NCBI GenBank assembly: GCA_013399015.1
Contig: VWZX01001949.1
Location: 744,001-808,000, forward strand
Source of the DNA: Galbula dea
Lineage: Eukaryota; Chordata; Aves; Piciformes; Galbulidae
Reading direction: 5' to 3'
DNA length: 64,000 nucleotides
Positions 52,201-64,000 of this stretch are shown here, in pieces. Both the position numbers and the translations under genes were made by a program. The notes beneath the pieces were generated by a model. It was not told the DNA's origin. It worked only from the letters and a program-made list of their open reading frames with translations, and ran no database searches. How positions within the stretch are numbered: position 1 is the first letter of the stretch; each line of letters begins with the position of its first letter.

Positions 52201-54000
52201 CTGACCCTATGGTCCTCTCACCATAGCAGCTGTATGATGCCAATTTATACCAGAGGGTTGCTTTTGTAAGGGCTCTGTTCTCCTGGTATCTCTGGAGAAG
52301 ATCTAGAAGCTGAGACGGAATCACTGAAACCCTCATATGTTACCTCTATTACAGAGCACCCAGTCCAGACCTTGCCAACATGTGCAAACCACTGTTTATT
52401 CTGCAATAATGAAACTTGCTGTAGCACTGAGGTCTCCAACAATTCTGGAGCCTCTTTTGTTGAGTCTGTGTGGTTTCTGACAGGGACCATAGGCTTGATG
52501 CATTTCACAAGCCTTCTTTTCCTGGCTATAAGGGGAACTAGCAGGCAGCCCTACTACTGAGGCTGAGAAGGACATAGAGAGGCAGACTGATCTATTTGGG
52601 TGTTCTACAGGTGTCCCTTACCCTTCTGAGCTGCTCAGCAAACCCTGTTCACCCAGTGTAACTTGGCCAGGTCACAGGTGCTTCATCTTGGAACATGATA
52701 CATGTGAGGACACCTTGGGGAGACATCTGCATCCAGATCCATGTTAAGACACTAGTGGTGTAAACAAACTTCTCAGTTGCCCTCTGTATGAGAGTTTGTC
52801 TCTCCTTCCTCAGAAGACTGCTTTAGTTAAAATCTTTCTGGGACAGCTGCCTATCCTTTTCCTCTCCTGTCAGGGTAGGGCCCAACCCTTCCTTCGAAAT
52901 GTGTTGCTGGTGATGAGATTTCTAACAGAAAGTGGGATTTGATCCTTCTGTTTAGGAACAGAAAAAAAAAACCATGCTTCATTACACCTCATGAACTCTT
53001 TCAACATTAGTATCTTCTGTGTTTCTGTAGCTGGATATGTGTGTCTGTCACCATGGTAAGGGAGAAAAGAATTTCCACGCTATGAAAGTGTGGTGCTCCC
53101 TTTTGTCCTGATCTCACTGATAAACAAATGACCTGCTTTTAAAAGTACTTCAACACTTATTTGTGGCTCTAAAAGGGCTTATTTTCACCCTGTCTCACTT
53201 TATACTTTCAGTAGTAACCTTATTTTTATGAGCTCTGTTAATTAAGGGGAATAATCTTAACTCCAGTTAGTAAAATTGCTTTGTGTATATATGGGTGTGT
53301 GAGAATAATACAGTATCTTATTTCAAACCTCATGGGGTTTCAGCAATTATATCTTTAATAGAAAATCTCAGAAGTCAACAACCTTGTAATGTCTAAGTCC
53401 TGGGAACCAGAGTAAGGGGAAATTAAACATCCATCTCTAAGTTTAATGGTGTAAAAATATATATGTAGATAATTGCCATTACATGCATAATTCCTTCCTG
53501 CTGAAATACGGATCCTGAAAGGCTCACCTTGCCCAGACAAGGTAAAGCTAGATCACACAGCCCCTGTTTGCTTGTATCAGCCTGTATGGGAATACTGCAC
53601 ATGGGGAGGAGAGTGGGCTGCACCAGTGCTGTGCCCAGGCAGACATTTCCAGGTGCAAAACAGCACGTCCCAGGCCTCACCCACTCCTTAATATACCTTT
53701 CTTCTTCTTGGCTGTTCCCTAATCATCTCACCCTTCTTCAACTCCTGGTCCTTTTTTTATTTTTTCTTGATTGAGGATATGCAAATGTTGTTCTGAGTCA
53801 GAGCTGCTGCAACAGGAATTTCATCTTTTTGGTAACAACAGAGCTGCGTGAGTGTGTGCATTTCTGCTTTACGTGATTGTCTGCACGTCCCTTGGCAGAC
53901 AGCAAGTACTTCTCCCAAACCATAGCTCACATGTCTAATCACTTCCACTCCAAGCTCTTGAGGCTGAGTTAGGAACAATATAATAACTGGTTTCTTGCAG

Positions 54001-54107
54001 GCGACTGGGCAATCGTCCAGCCAAAAACTTCAGTGAATCTGCTGGCTGATCTTTAACTAATCTGAAGTTCAGGTCCACGAATAATTTTATACAGTCTCTT
54101 TGTAGAG
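54001..54107 (+). other. Exon-like segment with strong acceptor and donor (candidate)
   Basis: 107 bases lie between acceptor aactggtttcttgcag and donor TAGAG|gtaaga. The first 20 bases contain two CpGs, unusual for this CpG-poor region. All frames contain a stop, so any transcript would be noncoding or ending here. Confidence 0.22.
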
Positions 54108-54597
54108 GTAAGATTCAAAGAGACCTGATCTTCTCAGGCTCTCCTGCACTTCACTTTTCAGGAAATCCTGCCCCCAAATTTGGAGGGTTTAGTACTAGCA
54201 GCACTGATTTGGTGGTGGGAAAGGGGATCTGCTCACTTTTGGAAATAGAGGGCCTATAGTTGAAAACCAGACCACCCTCTTCTGAAATTCATGATTTGTT
54301 GGCAGCAGATAACTTTGCATTCAGGTTCATGGAGATTTCAGATTCTTCCACACCAGAATTGCTGTTTGTAGATGTTCACACAGAGCCCAGTATAATGGGA
54401 TCTGGTCTCAACTAAGGCCAATTGTAGTGCACATGGGTAACAGAATGGAGAAATGACAGCAAACAGACCTTTTCAGGAGAGCCACTGAAGTGAAACATGT
54501 GGACAACAGAGACAAAGACTGATCCTGAAGTCCTGCCTTTATCTGTCTGGAGGATCATCAGACAGATGGGGAAGAGGTCTAAAATGAGCTGAAAGAG

Positions 54598-54673
54598 AAT
54601 CACAGAATCTCACAGAATCACAGAATTTTAGGGGTTGGAAAGGACCTTGAAAGATCATCTAGTCCAATGAGAA
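54598..54673 (-). repeat. CR1 LINE 3' tail, minus strand, short
   Basis: Three cacagaat-type terminal repeats are followed by gggttggaaaggaccttgaa and agatcatctagtccaa, the last 70 or so bases of CR1 in reverse. Heavy 5' truncation is typical of the family. A pyrimidine tract follows directly. Confidence 0.85.
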
Positions 54674-54737
54674 TCTTTCTTTTATTCCTTCCCATCTTCT
54701 TCCTTCCCATCCCTTCCTTCCCCATCTTCTATTTTCA
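54674..54737. repeat. Pyrimidine-rich simple tract
   Basis: Repeated ttccttcccatcttc and cccatcccttcc blocks. Confidence 0.75.
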
Positions 54738-55789
54738 GGTGGTTTGAAGTCCATCAAAAGGCACTTGTCTAAATTTGGCATCTTGTCTTCAGAAAGAGTT
54801 TATTTCAGCAGGTAATGCAAGGGGAGCTCAGTGATGCACTTTCACATTTCAAGTCTCTCCAGTATTTTAAATTTCTCACTCACTGCCAGGCAGCATTATA
54901 TTTAAAGCAGGGTGGGTGGGTCAGGGATGATGTGGTATGTGCTGTGACATGATTTGTGAATTCTAGAGCCACCCACTGCTGAATGTTTCTAAGGAGGGGT
55001 GTGGGGCAAGACATACTCTTTAGGCAGTTCAGCAATTTTTCTTTACAGTGCACATGATGAAGCTTCCTCATACTATCCACTACATCAAGCATTACCCTGT
55101 TACACATTATAGTGCACTCTAGACTGCACCTCTCAACTAACCTTGAAAAAAACAACTCATTGATCCCATGTGATGAGAGTCCTTAGAGCAATATCTTTTC
55201 ATATCAATACAAATTTTGGCCATTTGATAATCTTTATTTTCAAAAGGGTGTTAACATTAAAAGTGTTTCTATTTGGTTTTCTGCTTGCTTATCTATTTTC
55301 TTGGTTTCTCCATTTAAAAGTTCTTGCTCACTTAGAAGCAGATCTTGTGACTTTTGCCCGATTAAAGGGAAACAGTCAGGCCATAATTTGTGTCTGTTGG
55401 TAGTGAGGGGATGGAAGAGGAAAGATAGGGAGAGAAGAATATTATTCATTTTACTTAGGTCACATGCTATTATGGTTTGAAATGCCCATTTGCAGGCAGA
55501 ACAAGGTATTTTGCTGCCCCATACAAACCATTAGATGCAGAATCCATCCACAACTGTTAACCAGTGCTTTAATCTGACAGGAACAAGACACAGTAATTGG
55601 AAAGTCCTGCTAGGATAAACCTGAGGAGCAAGCAAAACATAAGAAAATTCAGTGGGAAATTTTGTGGGAACACAAGGGCTTGGGCTGGAGAAACAGTAAG
55701 TTGGAAGGGCTACTTGTTCCAAATTCTGTTCTTATATGGAGACAGATTCCTGTGTAACTAGTGGGTTTGCTGATGATATCCAGACAGGG
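54738..55789. other. Intergenic, no recognised feature
   Basis: Unique sequence between two CR1 copies. No gene or RNA was recognised. Confidence 0.45.
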
Positions 55790-56072
55790 ACACATTTGGG
55801 AGACCTTATTGCTCTCCACAACTACCTAAAAGGAGGTTGTACCCAGGTGGATGTTGGTGTTTTCTCCCAAGCAACAAGTGATAGGACAAGAGGAAATGGC
55901 TTCAAGTTGTGCCACAGGAGGTTTAGATTGGACATTGGGAAAAATTTCTTCACTGAAAAGGTTGTCAAGCATTGGAACAGGCTGCCCAGGGAAGTGGTTG
56001 AGTCACCATTCCTGGAGATATTTAAAAGACATGTAGATGTGGTGCTAAGTGACTTGGTTTAGTAGTGGACTT
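55790..56072 (+). repeat. CR1 LINE 3' part, plus strand, first half of an interrupted copy
   Basis: The + strand translation gives DLIALHNYLKGGCTQVDVG, SDRTRGNGFKL, RFRLDIGKNFF, HWNRLPREVVESP and then a stop at 56060-56062. This is the end of CR1 ORF2, in a single open frame. The 3' UTR starts after the stop but is cut at 56072 by another CR1 on the other strand. It resumes at about 56909. The reading frame is better kept than in the other copies here, so this copy is probably relatively young. Confidence 0.9.
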
Positions 56073-56908
56073 CATAGAATCATAGAATGGATAGAGTTGG
56101 AAAGGACCTTTCGAGCTAATGTAGACCAACAAACCCTCGCTGCGAGCAGGGACACTTATAGTTAGATCAGGTTGCTCAGAGCTCTGTCCAACCTGATCTT
56201 GAATGTTTCCAAGGATGAGGCATCCACCATCTCTCTGGGCAAGCTGTTCCAGTGCCTCACCACCCTCACTGTGAAAAATTTCATTTTTATATCCAGTCTA
56301 AATCTTCTCTCTGTTAATTTAAAGCCATTACCCCTTGTCCTATCACAATAGGCCTTGCTAAAAAGACTGTCTCCATTTTTCTTACAGGCTCTTTAAATAC
56401 TGGTGGGCAGCAATAAGGTCTTCTCAGAGCCTTCTCTTCTCCAGACTGAACTACCCCAACTGTCTCAGCCTTTCCTCATAGGAGAGGTGTTCCATCCCCC
56501 TGATCATTTTTGTGGCCCTCCTCTGGACCTACTCCAACATGTCCTTCTCATGTTGAGGACTCTGGAGCTGGACACAGTACTCTCTGTGAGGTCTTACGAA
56601 AGCAGAACAGAGGAGCAGAATCACCTCCTTTGACCCCCAGGTCCCTCTCCACAAGACTGCTTTCAATCACATCATCTCCTAACCTTTATTGATATTGAGG
56701 ATTACCCTGACTCAGGTGCAGGACCTTGCACATGGCCTTATTGAACCTCATGATATTCACACAGGCCCATTTCTCAAGCTTGTCCAGGTCTCACTGGATG
56801 GCATCCCATCCCTCAGGCATGTCAACTGCACCACTCAGCTTGGTGTCATCTGCAAACTTGCTGAGAGTGCACTCTATCTCACTGTCAATGTCACCAATTA
56901 AGATATTA
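56073..56908 (-). repeat. CR1 LINE inserted within another CR1, minus strand, about 836 bases
   Basis: It begins (its 3' end) with catagaatcatagaatgg. It continues with the reverse of the CR1 3' UTR and ORF2 C-terminal region, for example tctcttctccagactgaac and tgtggccctcctctggacc. It stops at gatatta near 56908. It is the longest CR1 piece in the window. Frameshifts and stops interrupt the coding part. The two halves of the host copy meet its ends almost without loss, which marks it as the younger insertion. Confidence 0.9.
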
Positions 56909-56982
56909 GTAGTGCTAGACTTATAGCTAACTTGATGCTCATAAAGGTCTTTTCCAACCTACATGATTCTATGGCTGTATGA
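56909..56982 (+). repeat. CR1 LINE 3' tail, second half of the interrupted copy
   Basis: gtagtgctagac, then ataaaggtcttttccaacct and atgattctatggctgtatg, form the CR1 3' terminus. It continues directly from the sequence that ends at 56072. Confidence 0.85.
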
Positions 56983-57764
56983 CTGCAGGTGCAGGCTGGA
57001 AGAAGATGGAGGTGGGTTAGTGGAGAAATCAACTAATTCACCAGTCATCTACTAGAAAATGGGATGAAATAAGTCCAAAGATTCTCAAAAAACTGGTTAT
57101 AAAAGCCTATGCTGTTTCTCTGCTTGGGGCAGGGAAAGGCTATCTGTAGAAGTCATTTTGTTTGAGGAACTGATGGACAATACACTCATAATTTCACAAG
57201 AATTTTTAAAATGCATTCCTTAATGACTGAAGTTGAGATGCCTTCTGAGATGAGACAGAGAGTGTAAGTGAACTTGGTCTGAAATTTTTTATGAAAGAAC
57301 CAATGTGGGTCTGTAGCAGCACATACAGATGTGAGTCTGTGCCTGCTTCTCTCCTGAGCATCCTGCCTCAGGCAACCCTGATTTGCTGTGCTGGCACAGA
57401 TGTCAGTTGTTGAACAGATGTTGTCTTGTAAGCTCCCCTAAGCAGCTCCATTTTCCAATCAGAATTGTAACTGGAATTATGTATAAAAGATAATTGCAGC
57501 ATTTATAAAAGGGAAGCCTAAAAAACTGGCCATGCAGCTCAGTGAATTGAGGTCACCCAACAAGCTGCTGCCCTCCCCTCCTGCTTTTTATCCAAAAAAA
57601 GGCAGATGACTTTATTAGAGTCAGCCACTGAATCGAGTGTTGGCATTACAAGCCAGGCAAGACAGCTAGGATACTCTTTTGTCACTAACTTACTTTTTGA
57701 CCAGAGAACAAACCAATGCTTGCTGTATCATCAAACAGGTAACAGCCTCTTGTGCAATTATAGC

Positions 57765-57794
57765 AAATTATTATAATAGCTATTATAATAATTT
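57765..57794. repeat. Perfect 30-base AT palindrome
   Basis: The arm AAATTATTATAATAG is followed at once by its reverse complement, with no spacer and no mismatch. It could be a decayed short inverted-repeat element or a chance AT palindrome. Confidence 0.85.
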
Positions 57795-60793
57795 AGAGAT
57801 TTTTGTCCCTTAAACTGGCTCCTTCATTGTGTTTTTTCACTGTCTGCTCTGTGACTGTCTTGTTGAGATCATAAGTGTTTGGGCAGGGACTGTCTGTCAT
57901 ATGCAGCTCTGGCCACCTTATGCTTAAAGCTTCTGCTTTTGGTAATTATATTGTATCATTCAAATCAGCTGTCAGTAGTAGGAGAAAAAATGTAGCATCT
58001 GGATCAGTAAATAATAACTGTCAGGAATCACAAGTTTTTTAAATTGCAATAAATCACAATTCTTTTTCCTGTCCTTGTTTTCAAGACCTGTGCAAACATG
58101 TAAATACATCAGGACTGGGTTGTCTGATGAGACAATGGCAACTGGTTGAGGCCTCAGCTTGTTAGATGTAATGGCCCTCCTAGTCAGCAAGTGTAAATCA
58201 AAATAAAATAGCTGGTGAAAATCTGACCCATAGGTTAAGGAGAGGTATATGTGAAGCCAGGAAATAATCTTTTGATATAATACTGACTGAATAAAAAAAA
58301 CAAACATGTGGTTTGGATTAAATCTTCAGTCTGCAATGATATTATCATTTTAACTTCAGAAAGCATAAACCTTGTTAAATAAACATCTATGTGGCAGAGA
58401 GAACAGAACTTTTAAATAAAACAAAACAAATCTGTGAGCCAAACAGAAATCTCTTAAGAAGAAATCCAGAAGACATTTCTTCAAAGAACTTAAATGTTTT
58501 TCCTTATTTCCCCTTTTCTTCCATATTCTAATCATGATAGGGAGATGATTGTCAAATACCAATATCCAAGCATGGCAGATAGGTGAGATATTACACTGCA
58601 GACATGCTTGTGGTTTGGCTAAGGTCCACTGTTTTTATAAGAGCTTCAGCTCTATGACTTTTGGTATTTTGATTGCAAAATGTCTGTACATGCAAAAATG
58701 TATACATAAAATTAAATTTTAGGATCTAACTGGGGCACTGCAGACCCTGGGATAATAGGCCATGAAACTGAAATGTGCAAATGGAGACTTTGCTTCAGTC
58801 TCAGCTGTTCAAAGATCCTGGCAGTGGCAGAAAATGTCCCCTTAAAGTTCACTGCAATAATGAGATCTGTGCCAGTGCCAAATGACAGCAATGCTTCAAG
58901 TTCAAGAAACAGACTTTGTTGTTGCACTCTATACAGTGAAAGTGATACATGGATGTATTTATCTGTATTCTTGTTTCATGCACCTAGAATATACACACAT
59001 GCACACATAGTATCCATATATAATTTTAAGGAACAAATATGTACACTTTGAAAAATGATGTCTTCATCATCTTAGCAACTTTTCAATTTCTCTTAACCAT
59101 AATTTCAATGGAAATAGTTTTGACATTTTTTACCTTATAAGCAGTCAGACTAATAAGGTTAAAACTGTTGATTTTTGTTGCCCACTTTACACAAGCTGGT
59201 AAAGGATGATGCTGGTAAAAGGGTAAGTGGTATTCCAAAATACAGGAAAGTCAGTAGGATGGTGGAATGTGTTGTGAAAGCCCAACACTCCCAGCAGAAG
59301 CAAGCAGGGTGGAAGGAGATTAGGGCTCTTTGGAGACATGTCTCTGTGGTTTTTTGTGTGTCCATGGAGCATTTGTGTTAATTCTATAAAGCTCTGTGTA
59401 CCCCACTGTGAAACAGATGTAAGATATGAACATCCTTAAAATTCTTGTGAAATCCTCTAAGATATACAGGTTTTTTCTCCTAAGATTAGAGAAGCTGGGG
59501 CTGGGCTTTCACCTGTGCATGTTGCTCTCACTATGGGCAGCAGGATGTTAATGTAGTCGGAGTGAAAAATGTGAAGTAACAGAAATCATAAAAACTGGTG
59601 ATAAAAGAAGGCCATGTTTGTGATGTACAGCAATTTTTGAAGCACTGGGTATTTCAGTTTTATGGCAATCCCAACATTTTCAGAGCTGGCAAGTTTTCCC
59701 TTTGGTCAGCATGGTGGTTGTCTCACAGCCTGACAGAGGAGCCAAAGCAAGAGCCAGCCCCGCTGTGACCCTGCCCTAGAGCTGCTTCTGAGGTAGGCTG
59801 GCTGCTCTTGGCAGGGCTGGTTAACCCCCTCCTTCCCTCCAGTGTCCTCTGAAGTAAAATGACTTTAGGGAAGGGAGAAGTCAGTTCTGCTTGAAGCAGA
59901 AGAGAAACCTTCCCTCCCTATGACCACTGTCAGCCAAACTATGCTGCAGAGATGTTGGCCAACATCTGTTTCCTGAATCAGTGAGGTTGTTGAGGTGGCT
60001 GTAATTGAAACCTCACTCTGTGCTTCACTGCATTTCCCTCCCAGGAGGATGCTTTAGAGCAGTGTGGTGTTGTGTTAAAACCCCTTGAAGTGCACTGCTT
60101 TTTAAGATGGGAGGGCTCAACAGCAGGAAACAAACATGAAATCAAGGAGTAATCAGTCCTGAGCTTGCCATCTGTGGTCAAAGAGAGAGCACCAACCTCA
60201 GCTAAGAGCTGCTAACAGCCTCTAAATATGTCAAAGGTTCCTTTGGACAGCCCAAAGAACCTTCAGAATTATAGTCCCATGGCCAAGGGATTTGTTGTCC
60301 TCCACGCAAAGTCACTCTGGACACAGTGAAAGCAGCCTCCTCACCAAAGCAGCCAGGGAGGTTGAAAAGGGCAAAGGAAGCTCTTAAACATTTGCTTTCT
60401 GGGTTTTGACTGCCAGATCTCTTGGGAGAGGTTGGACTCCTCACAAAAATGCTTGACGGGAAGAAACTCCCTAGGAAGGGATTGTTCTGTTTTGTTTTGA
60501 ACTTGAAGGCCTCCAGTTGACTTGGGACTCTGCCACCAGCCACCTAGGGAAAGCTTGTAGGCTTCCTACACAGGGTGGGGTAAAGTCCTACTGCAAGTAT
60601 ACAAAAGACTTCAGAGGCATGACTTTCCCTGGGACATAATCTTCCTGCCACACTATATTTTGTGGTTGAACATAAACCAGGTAGTTTGATGCTTTTTATG
60701 ACTGAGGTTTCTCTTTCCACCCCCCTGTAAATTTTACTCCTGGTTACCATGAGGTTTTCCCTGGAAATCACTCAATGGGACCTATGTGACAGA

Positions 60794-60866
60794 TCTCTCT
60801 CTCTTTTTTCTTTTTGTTGTTGTTGTTTGTTTTGGGTTTGGGGGTTTTTTTGGTGTGTGTGTATAT
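60794..60866. repeat. T/G-rich simple tract
   Basis: ttgttgttgttgtttg, then gggtttgggggttt, then ggtgtgtgtgtat. Low complexity. Confidence 0.8.
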
Positions 60867-63800
60867 CTCCAGTAATACTTTTAAAGAAAAATACATAATC
60901 CAAAAAGGAAACAGGAAACTGGTTTGCCTGCTCAGAGATAGTAGAACTCCTTACTGTCTTGAAAGTCTTGCTCTCTTTCATACTCCCTGTTGTTTCCTGA
61001 ATCTTACATTTTTGGCAGTACATCCTCAGGGGAAGGGGAGAGTGTTTTTCTCCCATTCTTCACTTCCCCTTATCCCAGCTTTCATATTCTGTCCCATAAT
61101 TACATCCTCCCTGCTGGGGACAGTAGAGCCCTCCTGAGCTAGAGGAGTCGTGATGCTCATCAGTGCTTCTGCATGCACCCAGACATTGGGAAATACGTGG
61201 ACTTACAGACATCCAGCTCAGTGCTGAGTGCTCGTGGCTGTGGCTGTCACAGCAGGGGACTCAGTGATGTTGGTGTATGAGCAGTGTGCTGTGATGGTTC
61301 CAGTGTTTTCTGCCTGTTGCAGACACCCTTAGGTCTGAAGATAATTTAATGGAAATTCTGGGCTCCTAAATATCAGAGTTATTTAGTGACTATTTTGTGG
61401 GCATCTCCTTGGGCTTAAGACCTAAATCCTGTCTAAGTTCTCTTTTAGGGAGCTAAGTGCTATTTTGGAATATTGCTGCTAGACTGACTGCCTCAGTTTC
61501 CTTTAGTATATAAAAGAGGCTACAATAGTTTCCAACCTCACAAATTTATTGTGATGATGTATGTTAAAGGCACTCAGCTTAAAATAAGGTGTAATGAATT
61601 TTCTACATGTTTGTGATAAATAACCAGAACCCTGGTTAGTTTGGTGTTTCTGACCCAAAAGACACTTCTGATCAAAACTTTAAAACCTGAACAGCATCTG
61701 TAGAATTCTGCAGATCCATTTCATATGAAGTGCAGTAAAATTGAACAGGTCCACTGCTGAGACTGTTAAAACTCTGGTCTAACTCTAAGTACCAGTTTCT
61801 TTCAGGACATCTTTATTAAAGATCAAGTCTGTGACAATGTGGGAGATTGCAATATGCTTTGATGAAAACTTCCCCTCTCTATGGAAGAAATAGAGTTGAT
61901 TTGATTTATTAACCCAGAGATACAAAATAAACAGACTGTTATTGTCTGCTATTTGTAACTCCTACAGTTCCCAAGGCCACAGTATAAATTGCCCTTAAAT
62001 TTGACTAGCACTACAAAATGTAAACACAGGAATAGGCAGAAAACTACAGCCAGAGATTGCCCTCTTTTTGCTTAGTGAGATGGCAATGGGAAACTGCCTG
62101 TAAGATGCACCACAGCAATTCAGCTTCAGTGTAGGGCTGGGAGCTTGACCTCTCCAGGTCATGCTGTACAAACTGTGCCCATGTCATATTTAATTGATGT
62201 TCTGTTTACTACTCTGTTAAACACCAGATTTGGAAAGTCTCCAGCTGGTGTGGAGGAAAGAATGGTGTCTATTTGGCCCTATTCTTTCCTCCAGTGTTGT
62301 GCAGAAGAAGGTAGGATTTGCCTCTCTGTTGGGATTTTAATCATTACTCTTCAAAATCAGTACTGAGCAGTTATGATTTCTTTCTGCCTGTCACATGCTA
62401 GGTGACATTAGGGCTTAACTGTGAGTGGAGCAAAGGAGTGGTAAATTGCTGTGCTTGCAGCCCTGCAGTCAGACACTCACTTGTTTCTCATTGCTAACTC
62501 ATTGCAAACATGCTGCCGACAAATCTTTAAATAATATGTCAATGAAAGGGTTTGGTTTACTCCATGTTAAGCACATCCTCCTTTTCAGTCATAAATATCT
62601 TCTGTCTGTCTGTGTCTCTCTCAATCCTCCACCCTACTCCCCCAGTTTGCCCAAGAGAGATTAGCTTTGTATTTTTTAACTACAGGAAAAAAAAATTGAA
62701 CTTGTGAGCCAAAATAATTCTGGTTATCAGTATTTCAGTTTTAGATAACAAATACTGTGCTTGCAACCAGCACATGTACAGAAATGTATTGATCAGTGAT
62801 GAGTCACATACAGAATCAGGCTGTTCATGGGTAGCCTCTGAATGGAAGGAAAAACTCAGTTTATTTAGTATATTATTGTGCAGATGTTATCTCTATTTAC
62901 AGATAGACAACTGAAACACATAAAGACTAAATTGTTTGCCAGAAAAAAGGCACAAAAAAGCAATGGCAAGTCTGGAGAAAGACTTTGAATCTGCTGTTTC
63001 CAGATCATCAGCTCTACCAAAAAACAGTACCTCCCTTTAATTAGTAATTCACTGTTAAGCCTTTGGAAACAGCTGAGCAACAAGAACATTACACTAAAAG
63101 ATGTCTTGTTGGCATCTTTTTTGCCATGAAGAAGATGACTTAATATTCCTCCATTTTTGTAGTGAGACTGTACATGGTAAAGAGCAGCTGTGCCTGGTAT
63201 TCATGAGTGATTAAAGGTGAACAATTGATTTATTGGTTTTGCTATAGATCTTGTTGGCAACCATGCAAGATGTAAATTGCCTAGTTGTTTTTGTCTCAGT
63301 AAATGTCGTGTTTCCAGCATGATAAATATTTTAATTCACATACTTAGCTCTCTGCAGACCTATTATTCTGCCTTCACTCTGTGACACTAACCTATCACCT
63401 CTCTTTTCAACCATGTCTTTCACAGGGGAAAATTTCAGACTGTCTTTTTATTTACAGAAAAAGGGATGGAGGGGGGAAGCCCTTGGTTGTTTTCAATCTA
63501 TATAGATTGTCACATCACTAAAAAAAACCCCAGCCTGCTGGAGGGTGTCATTAAGAATATCCTTTCTGCTAGTAAAGAGTCTACTTCCTGCTCCTTGATA
63601 TTTGACTTTCATGTTGTATGTTTGGACCTTTCCAAGCCAGCTCCTATAAGTTATGGTCTCAGCTGCGAGTATCCATCTGAGTCTGGCTAGTTCTCTGGGT
63701 GTGCCAGGTGCCTTCAAACAGGGGTCTTCTGCAGCCATCCAGTGTGTAAATGAAGAAGCACTTCCCCATCAGGCCAGCTTCACTGGGATCTTTAAACTCA

Positions 63801-64000
63801 TTCAAGCAAGGAGAGGAAGACTTAACATTGTTTCAGACAGGTTGGATGCTGCAAACTTTGCTGAGGCACAAGCTCTGCTGACAGTCTTGTGGAGTGTGAC
63901 AACCATGTGCACATGAGGCCTCCATGTGGATTGATCTGCCTTGTGCTCACAGTCACCCTTAAAGCAACTATTTAAGAAGGGCACAAATAGTCCATATCTT

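Larger units (their letters stand above)
48414..54597. other. Intergenic; possible noncoding transcript exons, otherwise no recognised feature
   Basis: No coding gene was recognised. A splice-like set ends at a polyA signal at 49265, and an exon-like segment lies at 54001-54107 (both listed). Small open frames have no family features. Confidence 0.4.
56983..64000. other. Intergenic, no recognised gene
   Basis: Contains a perfect 30-base palindrome at 57765 and a T/G tract at 60794 (listed). Open frames on both strands overlap one another and lack motifs. No promoter-like CpG cluster, RNA gene or named repeat was recognised. Confidence 0.45.

Noticed and set aside
55736..56062. 108-codon open frame that looks like a clean protein
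   Set aside because: It is the C-terminal end of CR1 ORF2 plus some unrelated upstream sequence, so it is a repeat and not a host gene.
1..64000. CRISPR arrays, tRNA or rRNA genes, bacterial or phage systems
   Set aside because: No regularly spaced direct repeats and no tRNA or rRNA signature were seen. The exon-intron structure and CR1 elements show vertebrate DNA.

Overview
The window looks like nuclear DNA from a bird. The evidence is a spliced vertebrate sialyltransferase gene with GT-AG introns, several CR1 LINE pieces ending in the avian ATTCTATG-type 3' tail, and one LTR that resembles a common avian endogenous retrovirus LTR. The sequence is AT-rich and CpG-poor, with no operons, ribosome binding sites or prokaryotic genes. 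Family names come from reading the sequence against remembered family consensus. No search was run.

Positions 1-18,960, + strand: the 3' two thirds of an ST3Gal gene, most likely ST3GAL1 (beta-galactoside alpha-2,3-sialyltransferase 1). Five coding exons (5249-5445, 7969-8148, 11802-11847, 14215-14334, 15482-15655) join in frame into 238 codons plus a stop. They carry the L, S, III and VS sialylmotifs. The exon for the cytoplasmic tail, membrane anchor and stem is not visible in the 5.2 kb upstream and probably lies outside the window. The 3' UTR probably runs about 3.3 kb to an AATAAA at 18936.

Positions 19,000-64,000: I recognise no protein-coding gene. The region holds relics of mobile elements. 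These are a solo-type LTR on the minus strand (about 21658-22212), CR1 pieces near 25991, 42740, 47970, 54598 and 55790, and a nested pair in which a minus-strand CR1 (56073-56908) interrupts a plus-strand CR1. Simple repeats are scattered through it, and a poly-C run contains an N at 24516-24540. Several acceptor/donor pairs on the + strand (30751, 36963, 44665, 54001) and one donor-acceptor-polyA set (48827/49110/49265) could be exons of unannotated noncoding RNA. They could also be chance matches.

The genes do not form a system. The only supported function is Golgi sialylation of Gal-beta-1,3-GalNAc on O-glycans by the ST3Gal enzyme. I found no convincing novel biological system. The most useful leads are the nested CR1 insertion, the possible noncoding transcripts and the placement of the sialyltransferase within the ST3GAL1/2/8 group.
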